The position numbers and the translations under genes were made by a program. DNA of 64,000 nucleotides from assembly GCA_902781515.1 (NCBI GenBank), contig CACZJU010000011.1, positions 25,026 through 89,025 on the forward strand, given 5' to 3'. Below the pieces are notes generated by a model, which was not told the origin of the DNA, made no database searches, and saw only the letters and a list, made by a program, of their open reading frames with translations. The DNA comes from an uncultured Bacteroidales bacterium (GTDB taxonomy: Bacteria > Bacteroidota > Bacteroidia > Bacteroidales > Bacteroidaceae). Positions 33,994 to 43,071 of the stretch are shown piece by piece (positions within the stretch are counted from its first letter, which is position 1; each line of letters opens with the position of its first letter).

Positions 33994-36060
33994 ATGGACA
34001 AGAGGAAGTGGCGGGGGCTGCTTTCCCAACTCTTTATTTTTTCATTCTTTCATTCTTTCATTCTTCTCGCTACGAGCTGTGGGGCAGATACGAACATCAG
34101 GAAGGGTGATGCAAAGTTTGCTATTGGTGAATACTACGATGCAGCCGTTGAATACAAGAAGGGGTATGGAAGAACGTCGGTGAAGGACAAGCCAAAACGA
34201 GGCGAGAGAGCGTGGAAAATGGCAGAATGCTACCGCCGCATCAACTTCACCGCAAAAGCCATAGGTGCCTATCAGAATGCTGTACGCTACGGTTATCCCG
34301 ACTCGATGGCAGTACTGCGACTGGCACAGATGCAGCACCGCAATGCCGACTACAAGAATGCTGCCAAGAACTACGAGCATTTCCTCGACTTCATCCCCAA
34401 CGACGAACGGGCGCGACGCGGTTTGCAAAGCTGCGTGCAGTCGCCCCTGTGGAAGAAGAAACCCACGCTGTACACCATAAAGAAGGAGCCAATTCTAAAT
34501 TCGCGCCGCGCCGACTACTGTCCTGTGCTCTACGGCGACGAATGGGACCAATTGTACCTCTCTTCGTGCCGTCCGCAGGCTGCAGGCAACGAAACCAGCG
34601 GAATCACGGGCATGAAGGCAGGCGACCTGTTCCTGTCGAAGAAGGACGAAAAGGGAAAATGGCAACAGCCAGAGGCCTTCGAGTCGGAGGTGAACAGCAA
34701 TTACGACGAGGGGGCCTGCTGCTTCTCGCCCGACGGCAAGACGATGTACTTCACACGTTGTGCCCATGATCCCAGCTATCCTCGATATGCACAGATATAC
34801 ACCAGTCAGCGAAGCGATGCCTCGTGGAGCAAACCCACCCTGCTGGAAATCTCGCGAGACACCTTATCGTCGTATGCTCACCCTGCAGTAAGTCCCGATG
34901 GGCAGTGGCTCTACTTCACCAGCGATATGCCCGGTGGAATGGGCGGTTTGGACATCTGGCGCATCTCCATCATAGACGGAGTTTTAGGAGGCGTAGAGAA
35001 TCTGGGAGAGCCCATCAACACAGAGGGCGACGAGATGTTCCCCGTATTCCGTCCCAATGGCGACCTCTACTTCTCCAGCGACGGGCATGTGGGAATGGGC
35101 GGACTCGACCTCTTCATTGCCAAGCAGGACAGCACAGAAACGTGGACTATAGAGAACATGAAAGTGCCCATGAACTCGCCGGGCGATGATTTCGGAATCA
35201 CCTTCGAGGGACTGCACAACAGAGGATTCTTCTCATCGAACAGAGGCGACGCAAGAGGTTGGGACCACATCTACTCCTTCGAATGTCCCGAAGTGCTGCA
35301 GACGGTGAAGGGATGGGTGTATGAGAAAGACGGTTACGAACTGCCGCAAGGACTGGTTTATATGGTTGGCAACGACGGAACAAACCTGAAACTGAGCGTT
35401 CGCGGCGACGGTTCGTTCGAACAGGAGATAAAGCCCAATGTCAGCTACATCTTCCTCGGAACCTGTAAGGGTTATCTTAACCACACCGAAGAGCTGCGTA
35501 TTGACACCAGCAGCGTGAGCAACGAATACGTGCTGCAGTTCCCTCTGGCAAGTGCTACAGGACCTGTGCTCGTCCGCAACGTGTTCTACGAATTCAACTC
35601 AGCAGAACTGACGCCGAACAGCACGCAGGCCCTCGACTCGCTTGTGGATTTGCTTAACGAGAACCCCAACATCACCATAGAACTCGCCAGTCATTGCGAC
35701 TATCGAGGCCCCGACGAATACAACGAACGACTGAGTCAGCGCCGTGCAGAGAGCGTGGTCAACTATCTTATAGAACACGGGATAGCTGCCGACCGCTTGA
35801 CACCTGTAGGCTACGGAGAGAGTCGTCCGAAGATAGTGGGTAGAAAGATGGCTGAGCTGAACCCCTTCCTTGCTGAAGGCGACACTCTGACCGAAAGCTT
35901 TATCCTCAAGCTCGAAAACGAAGAACGTCAGGAAATATGTAATGCGCTGAACCGCCGTACTGAGTTCCGCGTATTGCGCACCACATACGGTCTCTTCGAC
36001 CCAATCGCCACCAAGCCCGAAGACTCTGCCGATAAGCCCGAAGAAGAAGAAAACCCTTAG
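33994..36060 (+). CDS. PorE-like T9SS lipoprotein (TPR, PD40 propeller, CRD, OmpA domain)
   Basis: 688 residues from the ATG at 33994; the ATG at 33967 is the alternative. Lipoprotein signal ends LLATSCG, with its core encoded by three 8-bp CATTCTTT repeats. Domains in order: TPR (about 40-125), PD40/WD40-like propeller (about 170-435; FSPDGKTMYFTR, SPDGQWLYFTSDMPGG), a carboxypeptidase-regulatory-like beta domain (about 440-520), and an OmpA-like peptidoglycan-binding domain (about 525-660; FNSAELTPNS, SQRRAESVVNYL). This architecture is that of P. gingivalis PorE, which binds peptidoglycan and stabilizes the T9SS. It overlaps the convergent PAP2 gene by 4 nt. Confidence 0.85.
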   Translation: MDKRKWRGLLSQLFIFSFFHSFILLATSCGADTNIRKGDAKFAIGEYYDAAVEYKKGYGRTSVKDKPKRGERAWKMAECYRRINFTAKAIGAYQNAVRYGYPDSMAVLRLAQMQHRNADYKNAAKNYEHFLDFIPNDERARRGLQSCVQSPLWKKKPTLYTIKKEPILNSRRADYCPVLYGDEWDQLYLSSCRPQAAGNETSGITGMKAGDLFLSKKDEKGKWQQPEAFESEVNSNYDEGACCFSPDGKTMYFTRCAHDPSYPRYAQIYTSQRSDASWSKPTLLEISRDTLSSYAHPAVSPDGQWLYFTSDMPGGMGGLDIWRISIIDGVLGGVENLGEPINTEGDEMFPVFRPNGDLYFSSDGHVGMGGLDLFIAKQDSTETWTIENMKVPMNSPGDDFGITFEGLHNRGFFSSNRGDARGWDHIYSFECPEVLQTVKGWVYEKDGYELPQGLVYMVGNDGTNLKLSVRGDGSFEQEIKPNVSYIFLGTCKGYLNHTEELRIDTSSVSNEYVLQFPLASATGPVLVRNVFYEFNSAELTPNSTQALDSLVDLLNENPNITIELASHCDYRGPDEYNERLSQRRAESVVNYLIEHGIAADRLTPVGYGESRPKIVGRKMAELNPFLAEGDTLTESFILKLENEERQEICNALNRRTEFRVLRTTYGLFDPIATKPEDSADKPEEEENP
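34043..34066. repeat. 8-bp repeat (CATTCTTT) in the porE-like signal peptide
   Basis: Three units, the last one CATTCTTC, encode part of the hydrophobic signal core. Confidence 0.85.
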
Positions 36061-36818
36061 AAAACGGCGGCGAAGGAGAGGCCGACGGTACGGGTGTTGT
36101 ATTCGAAAGTAGGCACAAGCATCATAGATGTATCTGTCGGTCTGTTACGTTTACGCTTATCCAATCCAAACATTCTGCGTTCATAAGGCAAAAGCCAGTA
36201 TGCAGCGTGACATGAAAGTATTCCTGCTCCAGCACCAGCCAAAACGTCGTTGATATAGCAACGGTCGTTGTACATTTGCATGACTCCGATGCCTGTAGCA
36301 AAGGCGTACATACCCATTCCCCACCCCCATCCGCGTTCTACGCGCGTCTGTTCAGCAGCCATAAATGCAGCAGCGGTCTTAATGGAGAGGAAGGCGTGGT
36401 CGCCGTGACCGTCGGGACGAGGTTCGTGAACACAACGCCTGACAACAGGCATAGTGGTGTAGAGAAGAGCGTAGGAGGTAATCTTCACCAGCATACGGTC
36501 AACAAAGGAATGCTTAGGTTTTTTTCCCAATCCAACGACAGTAAGCTGGGCACCAAGTGTTGCCCAAGTCTCGATATTCACTTTGTGATGGGAACCGCGA
36601 CCGCGCTGCATAGCGTCGCGCACATCGTACTTCATCTCCGACAGGCGGTGATTGCTGATGGCAACAGCACCCAGTCCTATCATTGCAGCAGGCACAATGA
36701 CCTGCTGAGGACGGACACGACAGAATTCCGGCACTCGAATGGAATCCTTATCACGAGCCAACAGGGATATGGGCACGAGAGTAAGAAGCCAACAAACGAG
36801 AAGCAGGCGATGTTTCAT
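36057..36818 (-). CDS. PAP2-family membrane protein lacking the catalytic triad
   Basis: 253 residues: signal peptide MKHRLLLVCWLLTLVPISLL and several membrane helices. Motif 1 is kept in part (RRCVHEPRP, 127-135). Motif 2, normally PSGH, reads LSIK (144-147). Motif 3, normally R-H-..-D, reads RCYIND (Cys187 where the nucleophilic His is expected; Asp191 kept). The phosphatase nucleophile and acid are therefore absent although the flanking family sequence (GWGMGMYAFATGIGVMQMYN, DVLAGAGAGILS) is well conserved and the frame is intact. I predict no lipid-phosphatase activity. It starts 16 nt after asd and is probably co-transcribed. Convergent and overlapping with the PorE-like gene. Confidence 0.8.
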   Translation of the reverse strand: MKHRLLLVCWLLTLVPISLLARDKDSIRVPEFCRVRPQQVIVPAAMIGLGAVAISNHRLSEMKYDVRDAMQRGRGSHHKVNIETWATLGAQLTVVGLGKKPKHSFVDRMLVKITSYALLYTTMPVVRRCVHEPRPDGHGDHAFLSIKTAAAFMAAEQTRVERGWGWGMGMYAFATGIGVMQMYNDRCYINDVLAGAGAGILSCHAAYWLLPYERRMFGLDKRKRNRPTDTSMMLVPTFEYNTRTVGLSFAAVF

Positions 36819-36834
36819 TAAAAAGCAGGGAATA

Positions 36835-37845
36835 TCAGCCTATATTACCTACTTTCAACAAGTACTCCGCAATTTGAACTGCGTTCAAGGCTGCACCCTT
36901 CTTGATTTGGTCGGAAACGAGCCAGAAAGTGATGCCGTTGGGATTAGCAAGGTCCTTACGGATGCGACCTACGAATACATCGTCGCAGTTCTCGTGGAAG
37001 AGAGGCATAGGATAGACCTTGTTCTGTGGGTCGTCCTCCAACTGCAGACCGTTGCCGTTCTTAATTGCTTCCTTGAACTCCTCGACGCTTACGGGGCGCT
37101 CTGTTTCTACCCAAACGCTTTCGCTGTGACAACGCAGAGAAGGAACGCGAACACACATTGCAGAACAATCGGCATCGGTGTGCATGATTTTCTTTGTCTC
37201 GTTGTACATCTTCATCTCCTCCTTCGTGTAGCCGTTGTCGGTGAACACATCAATCTGAGGAATAACGTTGAAGGCCAACTGGTAGGCGAACTTGTCAACT
37301 GTGGGCTTCTCGCCTGCCAACACCTGACGGTACTGTTCGTAGAGCTCAGCCATAGCAGCAGCTCCAGCACCGCTGGCAGCCTGATATGAAGCAACATGTA
37401 TGCGCTTGATGTGACTGATGTTTTCCAAAGCCTGCAGTGCAACTACCATCATGATGGTGGTGCAGTTGGGATTGGCAATAATGTTGCGAGGACGGTTGAG
37501 GGCGTCTTCAGCATTGCATTCGGGCACTACCAAGGGCACATCCTCATCCATACGGAAGGCTGAGGAGTTGTCAATCATCACAGCACCATATTTGGTGATG
37601 GTCTCGGCAAATTCCTTTGAAGTACCGCCGCCTGCGCTGGTGAAAGCTATGTCAACACCCTTGAAATCGTCGTTGTGCTGCAACAGCTTCACTTCTATCT
37701 CCTTACCGCGAAATGTGTACTTAGTGCCTGCACTACGCTTAGAACCAAAAAGCAGAAGTTCGTCGATTGGGAAATTTCTCTCATCCAGTACTCGCAGGAA
37801 TTCCTGTCCTACTGCGCCGCTGGCGCCTACAATTGCTACTCGCAT
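36835..37845 (-). CDS. asd: Aspartate-semialdehyde dehydrogenase
   Basis: 336 residues from the ATG at 37845; the longer frame would begin in or beyond the promoter. NADP-binding start [20 protein letters not shown] and the catalytic cysteine Cys128 in [11 protein letters not shown]. It reduces aspartyl phosphate to the semialdehyde for lysine, diaminopimelate, threonine and methionine synthesis. Own promoter TACCTTTG (minus, 37873-37880), divergent from the antiporter gene. Confidence 0.96.
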   Translation of the reverse strand: MRVAIVGASGAVGQEFLRVLDERNFPIDELLLFGSKRSAGTKYTFRGKEIEVKLLQHNDDFKGVDIAFTSAGGGTSKEFAETITKYGAVMIDNSSAFRMDEDVPLVVPECNAEDALNRPRNIIANPNCTTIMMVVALQALENISHIKRIHVASYQAASGAGAAAMAELYEQYRQVLAGEKPTVDKFAYQLAFNVIPQIDVFTDNGYTKEEMKMYNETKKIMHTDADCSAMCVRVPSLRCHSESVWVETERPVSVEEFKEAIKNGNGLQLEDDPQNKVYPMPLFHENCDDVFVGRIRKDLANPNGITFWLVSDQIKKGAALNAVQIAEYLLKVGNIG

Positions 37846-37872
37846 AGTCTTATATTTTAGAGTTTTGCGCTG

Positions 37873-37880
37873 CAAAGGTA
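37873..37880 (-). promoter_or_regulatory. Promoter -7 box of asd
   Basis: TACCTTTG on the minus strand, 28 nt upstream of the asd start. Confidence 0.7.
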
Positions 37881-37886
37881 CAAAAT

Positions 37887-37914
37887 AATTTTTAATTTTT
37901 AATTTTTAATTTTT
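37887..37914. repeat. 7-bp repeat (AATTTTT) between divergent promoters
   Basis: Four perfect 7-bp units between the asd and antiporter -7 boxes. Confidence 0.85.
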
Positions 37915-37924
37915 ACTTTATTTG

Positions 37925-37932
37925 TATCTTTG
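37925..37932 (+). promoter_or_regulatory. Promoter -7 box of the CPA2 antiporter
   Basis: TATCTTTG ends only 4 nt before the most likely start codon, GTG at 37937, implying a leaderless or nearly leaderless transcript. Confidence 0.6.
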
Positions 37933-37936
37933 TGCC

Positions 37937-40039
37937 GTGATTCAGACATCTGCCTTAATAACCGACCCCACCTGGATATTTTTCCTTGTGCTGGTGATAA
38001 TCCTTTCAGCCCCTTTGTTGCTGAGGAGGCTTCGCATTCCGCCCATTATAGGACTAATGCTGGCAGGCGTGCTGATAGGTCCCTTTGGATTTAACGTCTT
38101 CGAGCGCGACCGTTCGTTCGAGATTTTCGGACAGGTGGGCATCTACTACATCATGTTCCTTGCTGCGCTGGAACTGGATATGGGCAGCGTGTCGCACTAT
38201 GGACGGCGCGGTCTGCAGTTCGGACTGCTCACGTTCCTCATCCCGTTCGCCCTCGGTTTCATTTCTGCACGATACGTTCTGCATTACGGTCCGGAGACTT
38301 CAATGCTTTTGGCCTGCATACTTGCCTCTCACACGTTGGTATCATACCCCATAGTGGGGCGTTACGGCATAGGAAGGCACAGGAGTGTGGTAATCAGTGT
38401 TGTTGCTACAGCTATTGCCATCTTCCTGGCGTTGTTGATGGTGGCTATCACGGTCGGCCGCTTGCATGGGGATGCAGATTGGCTTTACTGGCTGCTGTTC
38501 ACGCTGAAATGTGTTCTGTATGGAGTGTTCGTGGTGATGGTATTTCCGCGTGTGGGACGTTGGTTCCTGCGCCGCTACGATGATAGCGTAATGCAGTACA
38601 CCTTCATCCTTGCCCTCGTCTTCCTCAGCGCATCGTTGGCAAAACTCGTAGGTTTGGAGGGACTGTTGGGAGCCTTCCTTGCCGGTTTGGTGGTGAACAG
38701 GCTCATTCCCCGCACCTCACCGTTGATGAACCGTATAGAGTTTGTCGGTAATGCCCTTTTCATTCCTTATTTCCTTATAGGTGTGGGAATGATAATAGAT
38801 GTAAACATTCTTTTCTCGGATACTAATACGCTGTGGGTTGTTGCTGTGATCGTGGTCGCCGCGACTTTGGGCAAATGGCTCGCAGCAGTAATAATGACAA
38901 TAACTTCGAGTGGCGACCGCAACAGCGGAACCTTGATGTTCGGACTTACAAATGCTCATGCAGCAGGTGCCCTTGCTATAGTGATGATAGGTACAGACCC
39001 ATCGGTACAACTTATGGACAACGCCGTTCTCAACGGAACTGTTATGCTTATTCTTTTCTCCTGCATAATATCTTCGTTGGCAACAAATCAGGGAGCAAGA
39101 CGCCTTGTATTGAAGGACACACAGTTCGAAGAGAACCGAGGTTCGTATCACGGACGCTGTCTGGTGACGTATTCGCGCGAAGAGAATGTGGATTCGCTGA
39201 CGCAGTTGGCAATGCTCATCCGCAACCCGTATATTCCTGAGAGTCTTATCGGCCTGACGGTGTCTTTCGACGATGAAATGGGTAAAAAACAGCATCAGTT
39301 GGCACGTAAGATACTGGATAAGGCACAGGATGCAGCAGCGGCAGCCGACATTCAGATGGTAACCCTGAACCGCGTTTCTACCAACATCGTCAGCGGCATT
39401 CTGCACACGATGACTGAAAACGATTGCGGTGAGGTCATCATGAGCCTGTCGAATCAGACGAACGACCTGCCAAAAGCATCCTTAGGCACTATTATCGATA
39501 ATATATTGGAAGGAACGCGACGCGAGGTTATAGTAATGCGTTGCATTGTTCCGGCAGGTACTCTCCGCCGCGTTATTATTGCTGTTCCACAAAAGGCTGA
39601 ATACGAGGTGGGATTCTTCAAATGGCTGGAGCACGTAAACCGTATTGGTGAACAACTCGACTGTCATCTTGAGTTTCACGCTCACCCCGACACGTTGCCT
39701 TACATACAGGGCTATATGCAGCAGAAGCACGGAAACCTCCGTTCGGAGTTCGTGGAGATGGATCGCTGGACACATATTCTCCAACTTGCATCACGCTCCA
39801 GTATGGACCACATGTTCATATTCGTTACTGCCCGTCAGGGCTCTATTTCCTATCAAAGCCGTTTCGACAGTCTTCCACAGATAATACATCGTCATTTCAG
39901 TCGTACAAGCGTGATGATGCTCTACCCCGACCAGTGGGGTGAGCCTACGGAAACGCTTTCCATATTCCAACCTAACGGACGTGTGGTAACACGCCGCTCA
40001 AGTTGGCTCACAAAGCTCTTCTCCAAAAAACTTCAGTAA
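37937..40039 (+). CDS. Cation:proton antiporter, CPA2/KefB type, with C-terminal UspA-like domain
   Basis: 700 residues from the GTG at 37937. A TTG at 37922 overlaps the -7 box and cannot be transcribed from it. Residues about 1-385 hold 12 or so membrane helices (PIIGLMLAGVLIGPFGFNVF, LEGLLGAFLAGLVVNRL). Residues about 410-690 are soluble and resemble tandem universal-stress-like domains rather than a TrkA-N domain. Predicted monovalent-cation/proton exchange at the inner membrane. If the ATPase is Na+-coupled (see atpK), this antiporter could link the H+ and Na+ gradients; that is inference. Confidence 0.88.
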   Translation: MIQTSALITDPTWIFFLVLVIILSAPLLLRRLRIPPIIGLMLAGVLIGPFGFNVFERDRSFEIFGQVGIYYIMFLAALELDMGSVSHYGRRGLQFGLLTFLIPFALGFISARYVLHYGPETSMLLACILASHTLVSYPIVGRYGIGRHRSVVISVVATAIAIFLALLMVAITVGRLHGDADWLYWLLFTLKCVLYGVFVVMVFPRVGRWFLRRYDDSVMQYTFILALVFLSASLAKLVGLEGLLGAFLAGLVVNRLIPRTSPLMNRIEFVGNALFIPYFLIGVGMIIDVNILFSDTNTLWVVAVIVVAATLGKWLAAVIMTITSSGDRNSGTLMFGLTNAHAAGALAIVMIGTDPSVQLMDNAVLNGTVMLILFSCIISSLATNQGARRLVLKDTQFEENRGSYHGRCLVTYSREENVDSLTQLAMLIRNPYIPESLIGLTVSFDDEMGKKQHQLARKILDKAQDAAAAADIQMVTLNRVSTNIVSGILHTMTENDCGEVIMSLSNQTNDLPKASLGTIIDNILEGTRREVIVMRCIVPAGTLRRVIIAVPQKAEYEVGFFKWLEHVNRIGEQLDCHLEFHAHPDTLPYIQGYMQQKHGNLRSEFVEMDRWTHILQLASRSSMDHMFIFVTARQGSISYQSRFDSLPQIIHRHFSRTSVMMLYPDQWGEPTETLSIFQPNGRVVTRRSSWLTKLFSKKLQ

Positions 40040-40052
40040 AACTTATTTAGAG

Positions 40053-40709
40053 TTAGAGGATTTCAATCTGACCGTCGCGCATGTGGATAGTGCGGTCGGT
40101 GAGATTTGCCAAACCTTCGTCGTGTGTTACAATGACAAATGTCTGACCGAAACGCTCGCGAAGGTCGAAGAATAGCTGGTGCAGTTCCTCTTTGTTCTTA
40201 GTGTCCAGACTTCCTGATGGTTCGTCAGCCATCACTACTGCCGGATTATTCACCAAAGCACGAGCAACAGCTACACGCTGTTTCTCACCACCTGAGAGTT
40301 CGTTGGGCTTATGCTGTGCGCGGTCGCTAAGTCCCATAAAGGCAAGAAGTTCTTCGGCACGTGCCTTAGCTTCCTTTTTCCCCATTCCACCGATAAAAGC
40401 TGGAATCATAACATTCTCCAAAGCCGTAAATTCCGGCAATAGCTGATGGAACTGGAATACAAAACCTATCTTCTGATTGCGGAAGCGACTGAGACGTTTT
40501 TGCGACATACGACTTGTGTCCACACCGTCAATCTCTACAGTTCCTGTATCAGGTTTGTCGAGAGTGCCCATTATCTGCAGCAAGGTAGTCTTGCCTGCAC
40601 CGCTGGGACCAACGATACTTACTATCTCGCCCTTACTGATATCGAGGTCTATACCCTTCAGTACTTGTAACTGCCCGAAGCTTTTGGTTATGTTTCTCAG
40701 GTGAATCAT
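40053..40709 (-). CDS. lolD: ABC transporter ATP-binding protein, LolD-like
   Basis: 218 residues from the ATG at 40709, matching the family start [12 protein letters not shown]. The longer frame contains the rplS terminator. Walker A GPSGAGKT (34-41), signature [15 protein letters not shown], Walker [13 protein letters not shown]. Length and the [13 protein letters not shown] segment fit the MacB/LolD/FtsE group, which drives lipoprotein extraction or related exports. No permease gene is adjacent, so the partner (LolC/E or MacB type) is unknown. Confidence 0.85.
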   Translation of the reverse strand: MIHLRNITKSFGQLQVLKGIDLDISKGEIVSIVGPSGAGKTTLLQIMGTLDKPDTGTVEIDGVDTSRMSQKRLSRFRNQKIGFVFQFHQLLPEFTALENVMIPAFIGGMGKKEAKARAEELLAFMGLSDRAQHKPNELSGGEKQRVAVARALVNNPAVVMADEPSGSLDTKNKEELHQLFFDLRERFGQTFVIVTHDEGLANLTDRTIHMRDGQIEIL

Positions 40710-40743
40710 ATCTGTGATGTTTGGGGTTAAACTGAGAAAAGAG

Positions 40744-40777
40744 AAAGGCATCCTGAGCGTTTGCTCGTGATGCCTTT
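40744..40777 (-). terminator. rplS terminator
   Basis: AAAGGCATC at 40744-40752 pairs with GATGCCTTT at 40769-40777, with an inner GAGC/GCTC stem. It lies between rplS and lolD. Confidence 0.85.
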
Positions 40778-40805
40778 TCCAGTCATTTCTCAATACGCTC
40801 GCTTG

Positions 40806-41171
40806 TTACTCAGCAGCAACTGCTGCGCGCTTTTCAGCGATACGAGCCTTCTTACCGGTCAGGTTGCGCAGGTAGTACAGCTTAGCGCGACGTACCTTAC
40901 CTACCTTGTTAACGGTAATGCTGTCGATGTTGGGACTCTCGATGGGGAAGATACGCTCTACACCAACGGTTCCAGACATCTTGCGGACTGTGAAGCGCTT
41001 CTTGTCTCCGTGACCGCTAATCTTGATGACAACGCCACGATAGAGCTGGATACGCTCCTTGTTGCCCTCGATGATTTTGTAAGCTACGGTAACAGTGTCA
41101 CCAGCCTTGAATGCGGGGTGCTGCTTACCTGTAGCAAATGCTTCCTCAGCAATTTTAATTAAATCTGCCAT
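40806..41171 (-). CDS. rplS: 50S ribosomal protein L19
   Basis: 121 residues. [20 protein letters not shown], then [14 protein letters not shown] and [16 protein letters not shown] are diagnostic of L19, which sits at the 30S-50S interface. The C-terminus is a basic/alanine tail. It is transcribed alone, with a promoter at 41263-41270 and a strong terminator, and has a 90-nt leader. Confidence 0.97.
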   Translation of the reverse strand: MADLIKIAEEAFATGKQHPAFKAGDTVTVAYKIIEGNKERIQLYRGVVIKISGHGDKKRFTVRKMSGTVGVERIFPIESPNIDSITVNKVGKVRRAKLYYLRNLTGKKARIAEKRAAVAAE

Positions 41172-41262
41172 TGTTTTGGTTTGTTAAATTGTTGTACATC
41201 TCAACCCGAGGCATAACAGGGAACTCTTCATCCTGCCAGCGACCTGGGGCGGAAAGCGGGTG
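41172..41262 (-). promoter_or_regulatory. rplS 5' leader, possible L19 autoregulatory element
   Basis: The leader between the -7 box and the start codon is GC-rich at its 5' end in an otherwise AT-rich gap (GCACCCGC, CGCCCCAGG, CTGGCAGG). L19 leaders are known in some phyla; I cannot fold this one with confidence. Confidence 0.3.
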
Positions 41263-41270
41263 CAAAATTA
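41263..41270 (-). promoter_or_regulatory. Promoter -7 box of rplS
   Basis: TAATTTTG on the minus strand. Confidence 0.6.
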
Positions 41271-41280
41271 ATAAAAAAAT

Positions 41281-41309
41281 GACAATTGACAATTGATAAT
41301 TGATAATTT
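41281..41309. repeat. 7-bp repeat (ACAATTG/ATAATTG)
   Basis: Four phased units upstream of rplS and of the gene at 41388. Confidence 0.8.
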
Positions 41310-41387
41310 TTTCATTTTTCCTTGTTATTTACCTCACCTAAATTATCTTTTTCGTATCTTAGCGGCGTAAAATGTATTTATAAATAT

Positions 41388-42116
41388 ATGAGAAGGAAAA
41401 TTCTGATATTGTTTTTGCTCGTGCCCATGTATTGCTTGGGGCAGAGACAAATAGTGACTGAGCGCATAGAAGTTACTAACAGACTGGATGCCCAACCGGA
41501 CAAAGAGGCTTTGGCTGTAATGGAAAAGTTCAAGCCAGCAGTAGATAGCGTTATGGCTCCTGTGTTGGGAAAAAGTCTTGTAGGTATGTCGGCCGGAAGA
41601 CCTGAGAGTCTGCTTTCCAACTGGGCAGCAGACGTATTGGTGGAGTTCTCTGATTTTTTGGATGGAAAGAAAGCCGATATGGGACTGGTGAATGTCGGCG
41701 GTCTGCGCAACAATATGCCAAAGGGTACGATACGAAGAGGCGATATAATCCTGATTTCACCGTTCGATAATCGACTGGCGATAGCGCAACTGAAGGGCAG
41801 CGACCTTATGGGACTGTTCCAAGATATTGCCGCTGTGCGCGGAGAGGGTGTAAGTCATGAGGTGAAGCTTGAGATTACTCCCGACGGCAAACTATTGGAT
41901 GCTAAACTGAACGGTAAGACTATAGACCCAGAACGTATATATCGCATCGCTACACTCGATTATTTGGCAGAAGGTAACGATAAGATGTATTCGCTGAAGA
42001 AGGCCGTTAAACTTGATGTAAGCAATCTCTTCACTCGTGACTGCATGATGAACAGTATCCAGCAACACAAGACGATCAATTCGTCAATAGAAGGACGAAT
42101 TGTAATTAAGAATTAA
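41388..42116 (+). CDS. 5'-nucleotidase C-terminal (substrate-binding) domain protein, exported
   Basis: 242 residues from the ATG at 41388; the upstream frame lacks a signal. Signal peptide MRRKILILFLLVPMYCLGQ. The rest matches only the C-terminal domain of UshA-type 5'-nucleotidases (SLLSNWAADVL, GLVNVGGLRNNMPKGTIRRG, YRIATLDYLAEGND). The catalytic metallophosphatase domain is encoded by the next gene, 33 nt downstream. I infer that the two proteins assemble into one periplasmic nucleotidase. Its last codons (IKN-stop) lie in a 7-bp repeat. Confidence 0.88.
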   Translation: MRRKILILFLLVPMYCLGQRQIVTERIEVTNRLDAQPDKEALAVMEKFKPAVDSVMAPVLGKSLVGMSAGRPESLLSNWAADVLVEFSDFLDGKKADMGLVNVGGLRNNMPKGTIRRGDIILISPFDNRLAIAQLKGSDLMGLFQDIAAVRGEGVSHEVKLEITPDGKLLDAKLNGKTIDPERIYRIATLDYLAEGNDKMYSLKKAVKLDVSNLFTRDCMMNSIQQHKTINSSIEGRIVIKN

Positions 42117-42146
42117 GAATTAAGAGTTAAGAATTAGGGATTAAGG
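42104..42146. repeat. 7-bp repeat (AATTAAG) between the two nucleotidase genes
   Basis: About six phased units covering the stop codon and the intergenic gap. Same unit as at 8011-8037. Confidence 0.85.
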
Positions 42147-42149
42147 ATT

Positions 42150-42986
42150 ATGAAACGCACAATATTTTTTCTCATTTTCTCATTTTCTCATTTTCTCATT
42201 TTCAATTGGGCAAACGCGCAGAGTTTGACCATCGTTCACACCAGCGACACGCACTCATGTGTGGAGCCTATATCGCCCCACGATATTAAACCCCAGCAAG
42301 CCAACAAAGGCGGTTTCATACGTCGTGTATCGCTTGTGAAGGAACTGCGCCAAAAGTATACTAATATGCTTTTGCTCGACTGCGGTGACTTTTCACAGGG
42401 TAGCGTTTACTATAGTCTCTTCAAAGGTGAAGTGGAGGTATCGCTGATGAATCTTATGGGCTACGACGCATGCACAATTGGAAATCACGAGTTCGACTGC
42501 GGAATGGAGAATATGGCACATTTGTTCCGAATGGCTCAGTTTCCAATCGTATGCTCTAACTACGATTTCACGGGAACCGTATGTGAAGGACTTGTGAAGC
42601 CATACATTATAAAGGAATATGAAGGCATACGTGTCGGAATATTTGGTGTTTGTCCACAGTTGGAAGGATTGGTTTCATCGGCAAACTGTAAGGGAGTGGT
42701 ATATCACAAACCATTGGAAGTGGCTCAAGAAATTGTCGATAAGCTGCGTGGTGAGGAATGTTGCGATTTCGTAATATGCTTGTCACATCTGGGTTATGGT
42801 GACAGCGACGACCAAGACCCTGCCCTCATTCGTGGAACACGAGGCATCGATGTGGTGCTGGGTGGACACTCACATTCATATTTTGAATACACAAAATACC
42901 TGCCCAACGCAGACGGACGCGAGATTCCCCTCGACCATCAGGGAAAGAACGGACAGTTCGTGGGTGTGTTGGACTTTCAGTGGTGA
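42150..42986 (+). CDS. 5'-nucleotidase catalytic (metallophosphatase) domain protein, exported
   Basis: 278 residues. The signal peptide core is written by four 8-bp CTCATTTT repeats and ends NWANAQ. Calcineurin-like phosphoesterase motifs are all visible: SDTHS near the start of the mature protein, LDCGDFSQGS, TIGNHEFDCG, and the late GGHSHS. This is the dimetal hydrolase half of a UshA-type enzyme; the substrate-binding half is the preceding gene. The two domains are separate and in swapped order compared with the single-chain enzyme. A periplasmic nucleotide-scavenging role is inferred. Confidence 0.9.
   Translation: MKRTIFFLIFSFSHFLIFNWANAQSLTIVHTSDTHSCVEPISPHDIKPQQANKGGFIRRVSLVKELRQKYTNMLLLDCGDFSQGSVYYSLFKGEVEVSLMNLMGYDACTIGNHEFDCGMENMAHLFRMAQFPIVCSNYDFTGTVCEGLVKPYIIKEYEGIRVGIFGVCPQLEGLVSSANCKGVVYHKPLEVAQEIVDKLRGEECCDFVICLSHLGYGDSDDQDPALIRGTRGIDVVLGGHSHSYFEYTKYLPNADGREIPLDHQGKNGQFVGVLDFQW
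42171..42202. repeat. 8-bp tandem repeat (CTCATTTT) in a signal peptide
   Basis: Four perfect units, the same 8-mer as at 11046-11085. Confidence 0.9.
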
Positions 42987-43071
42987 GATGGAGGTTTAGG
43001 GATTTAGTAATCGGACGCCCGTTAGGGCTACGCTTGCAGAGCGAAGCGGGGCAAGAAGTTTAAAAAAAGAT

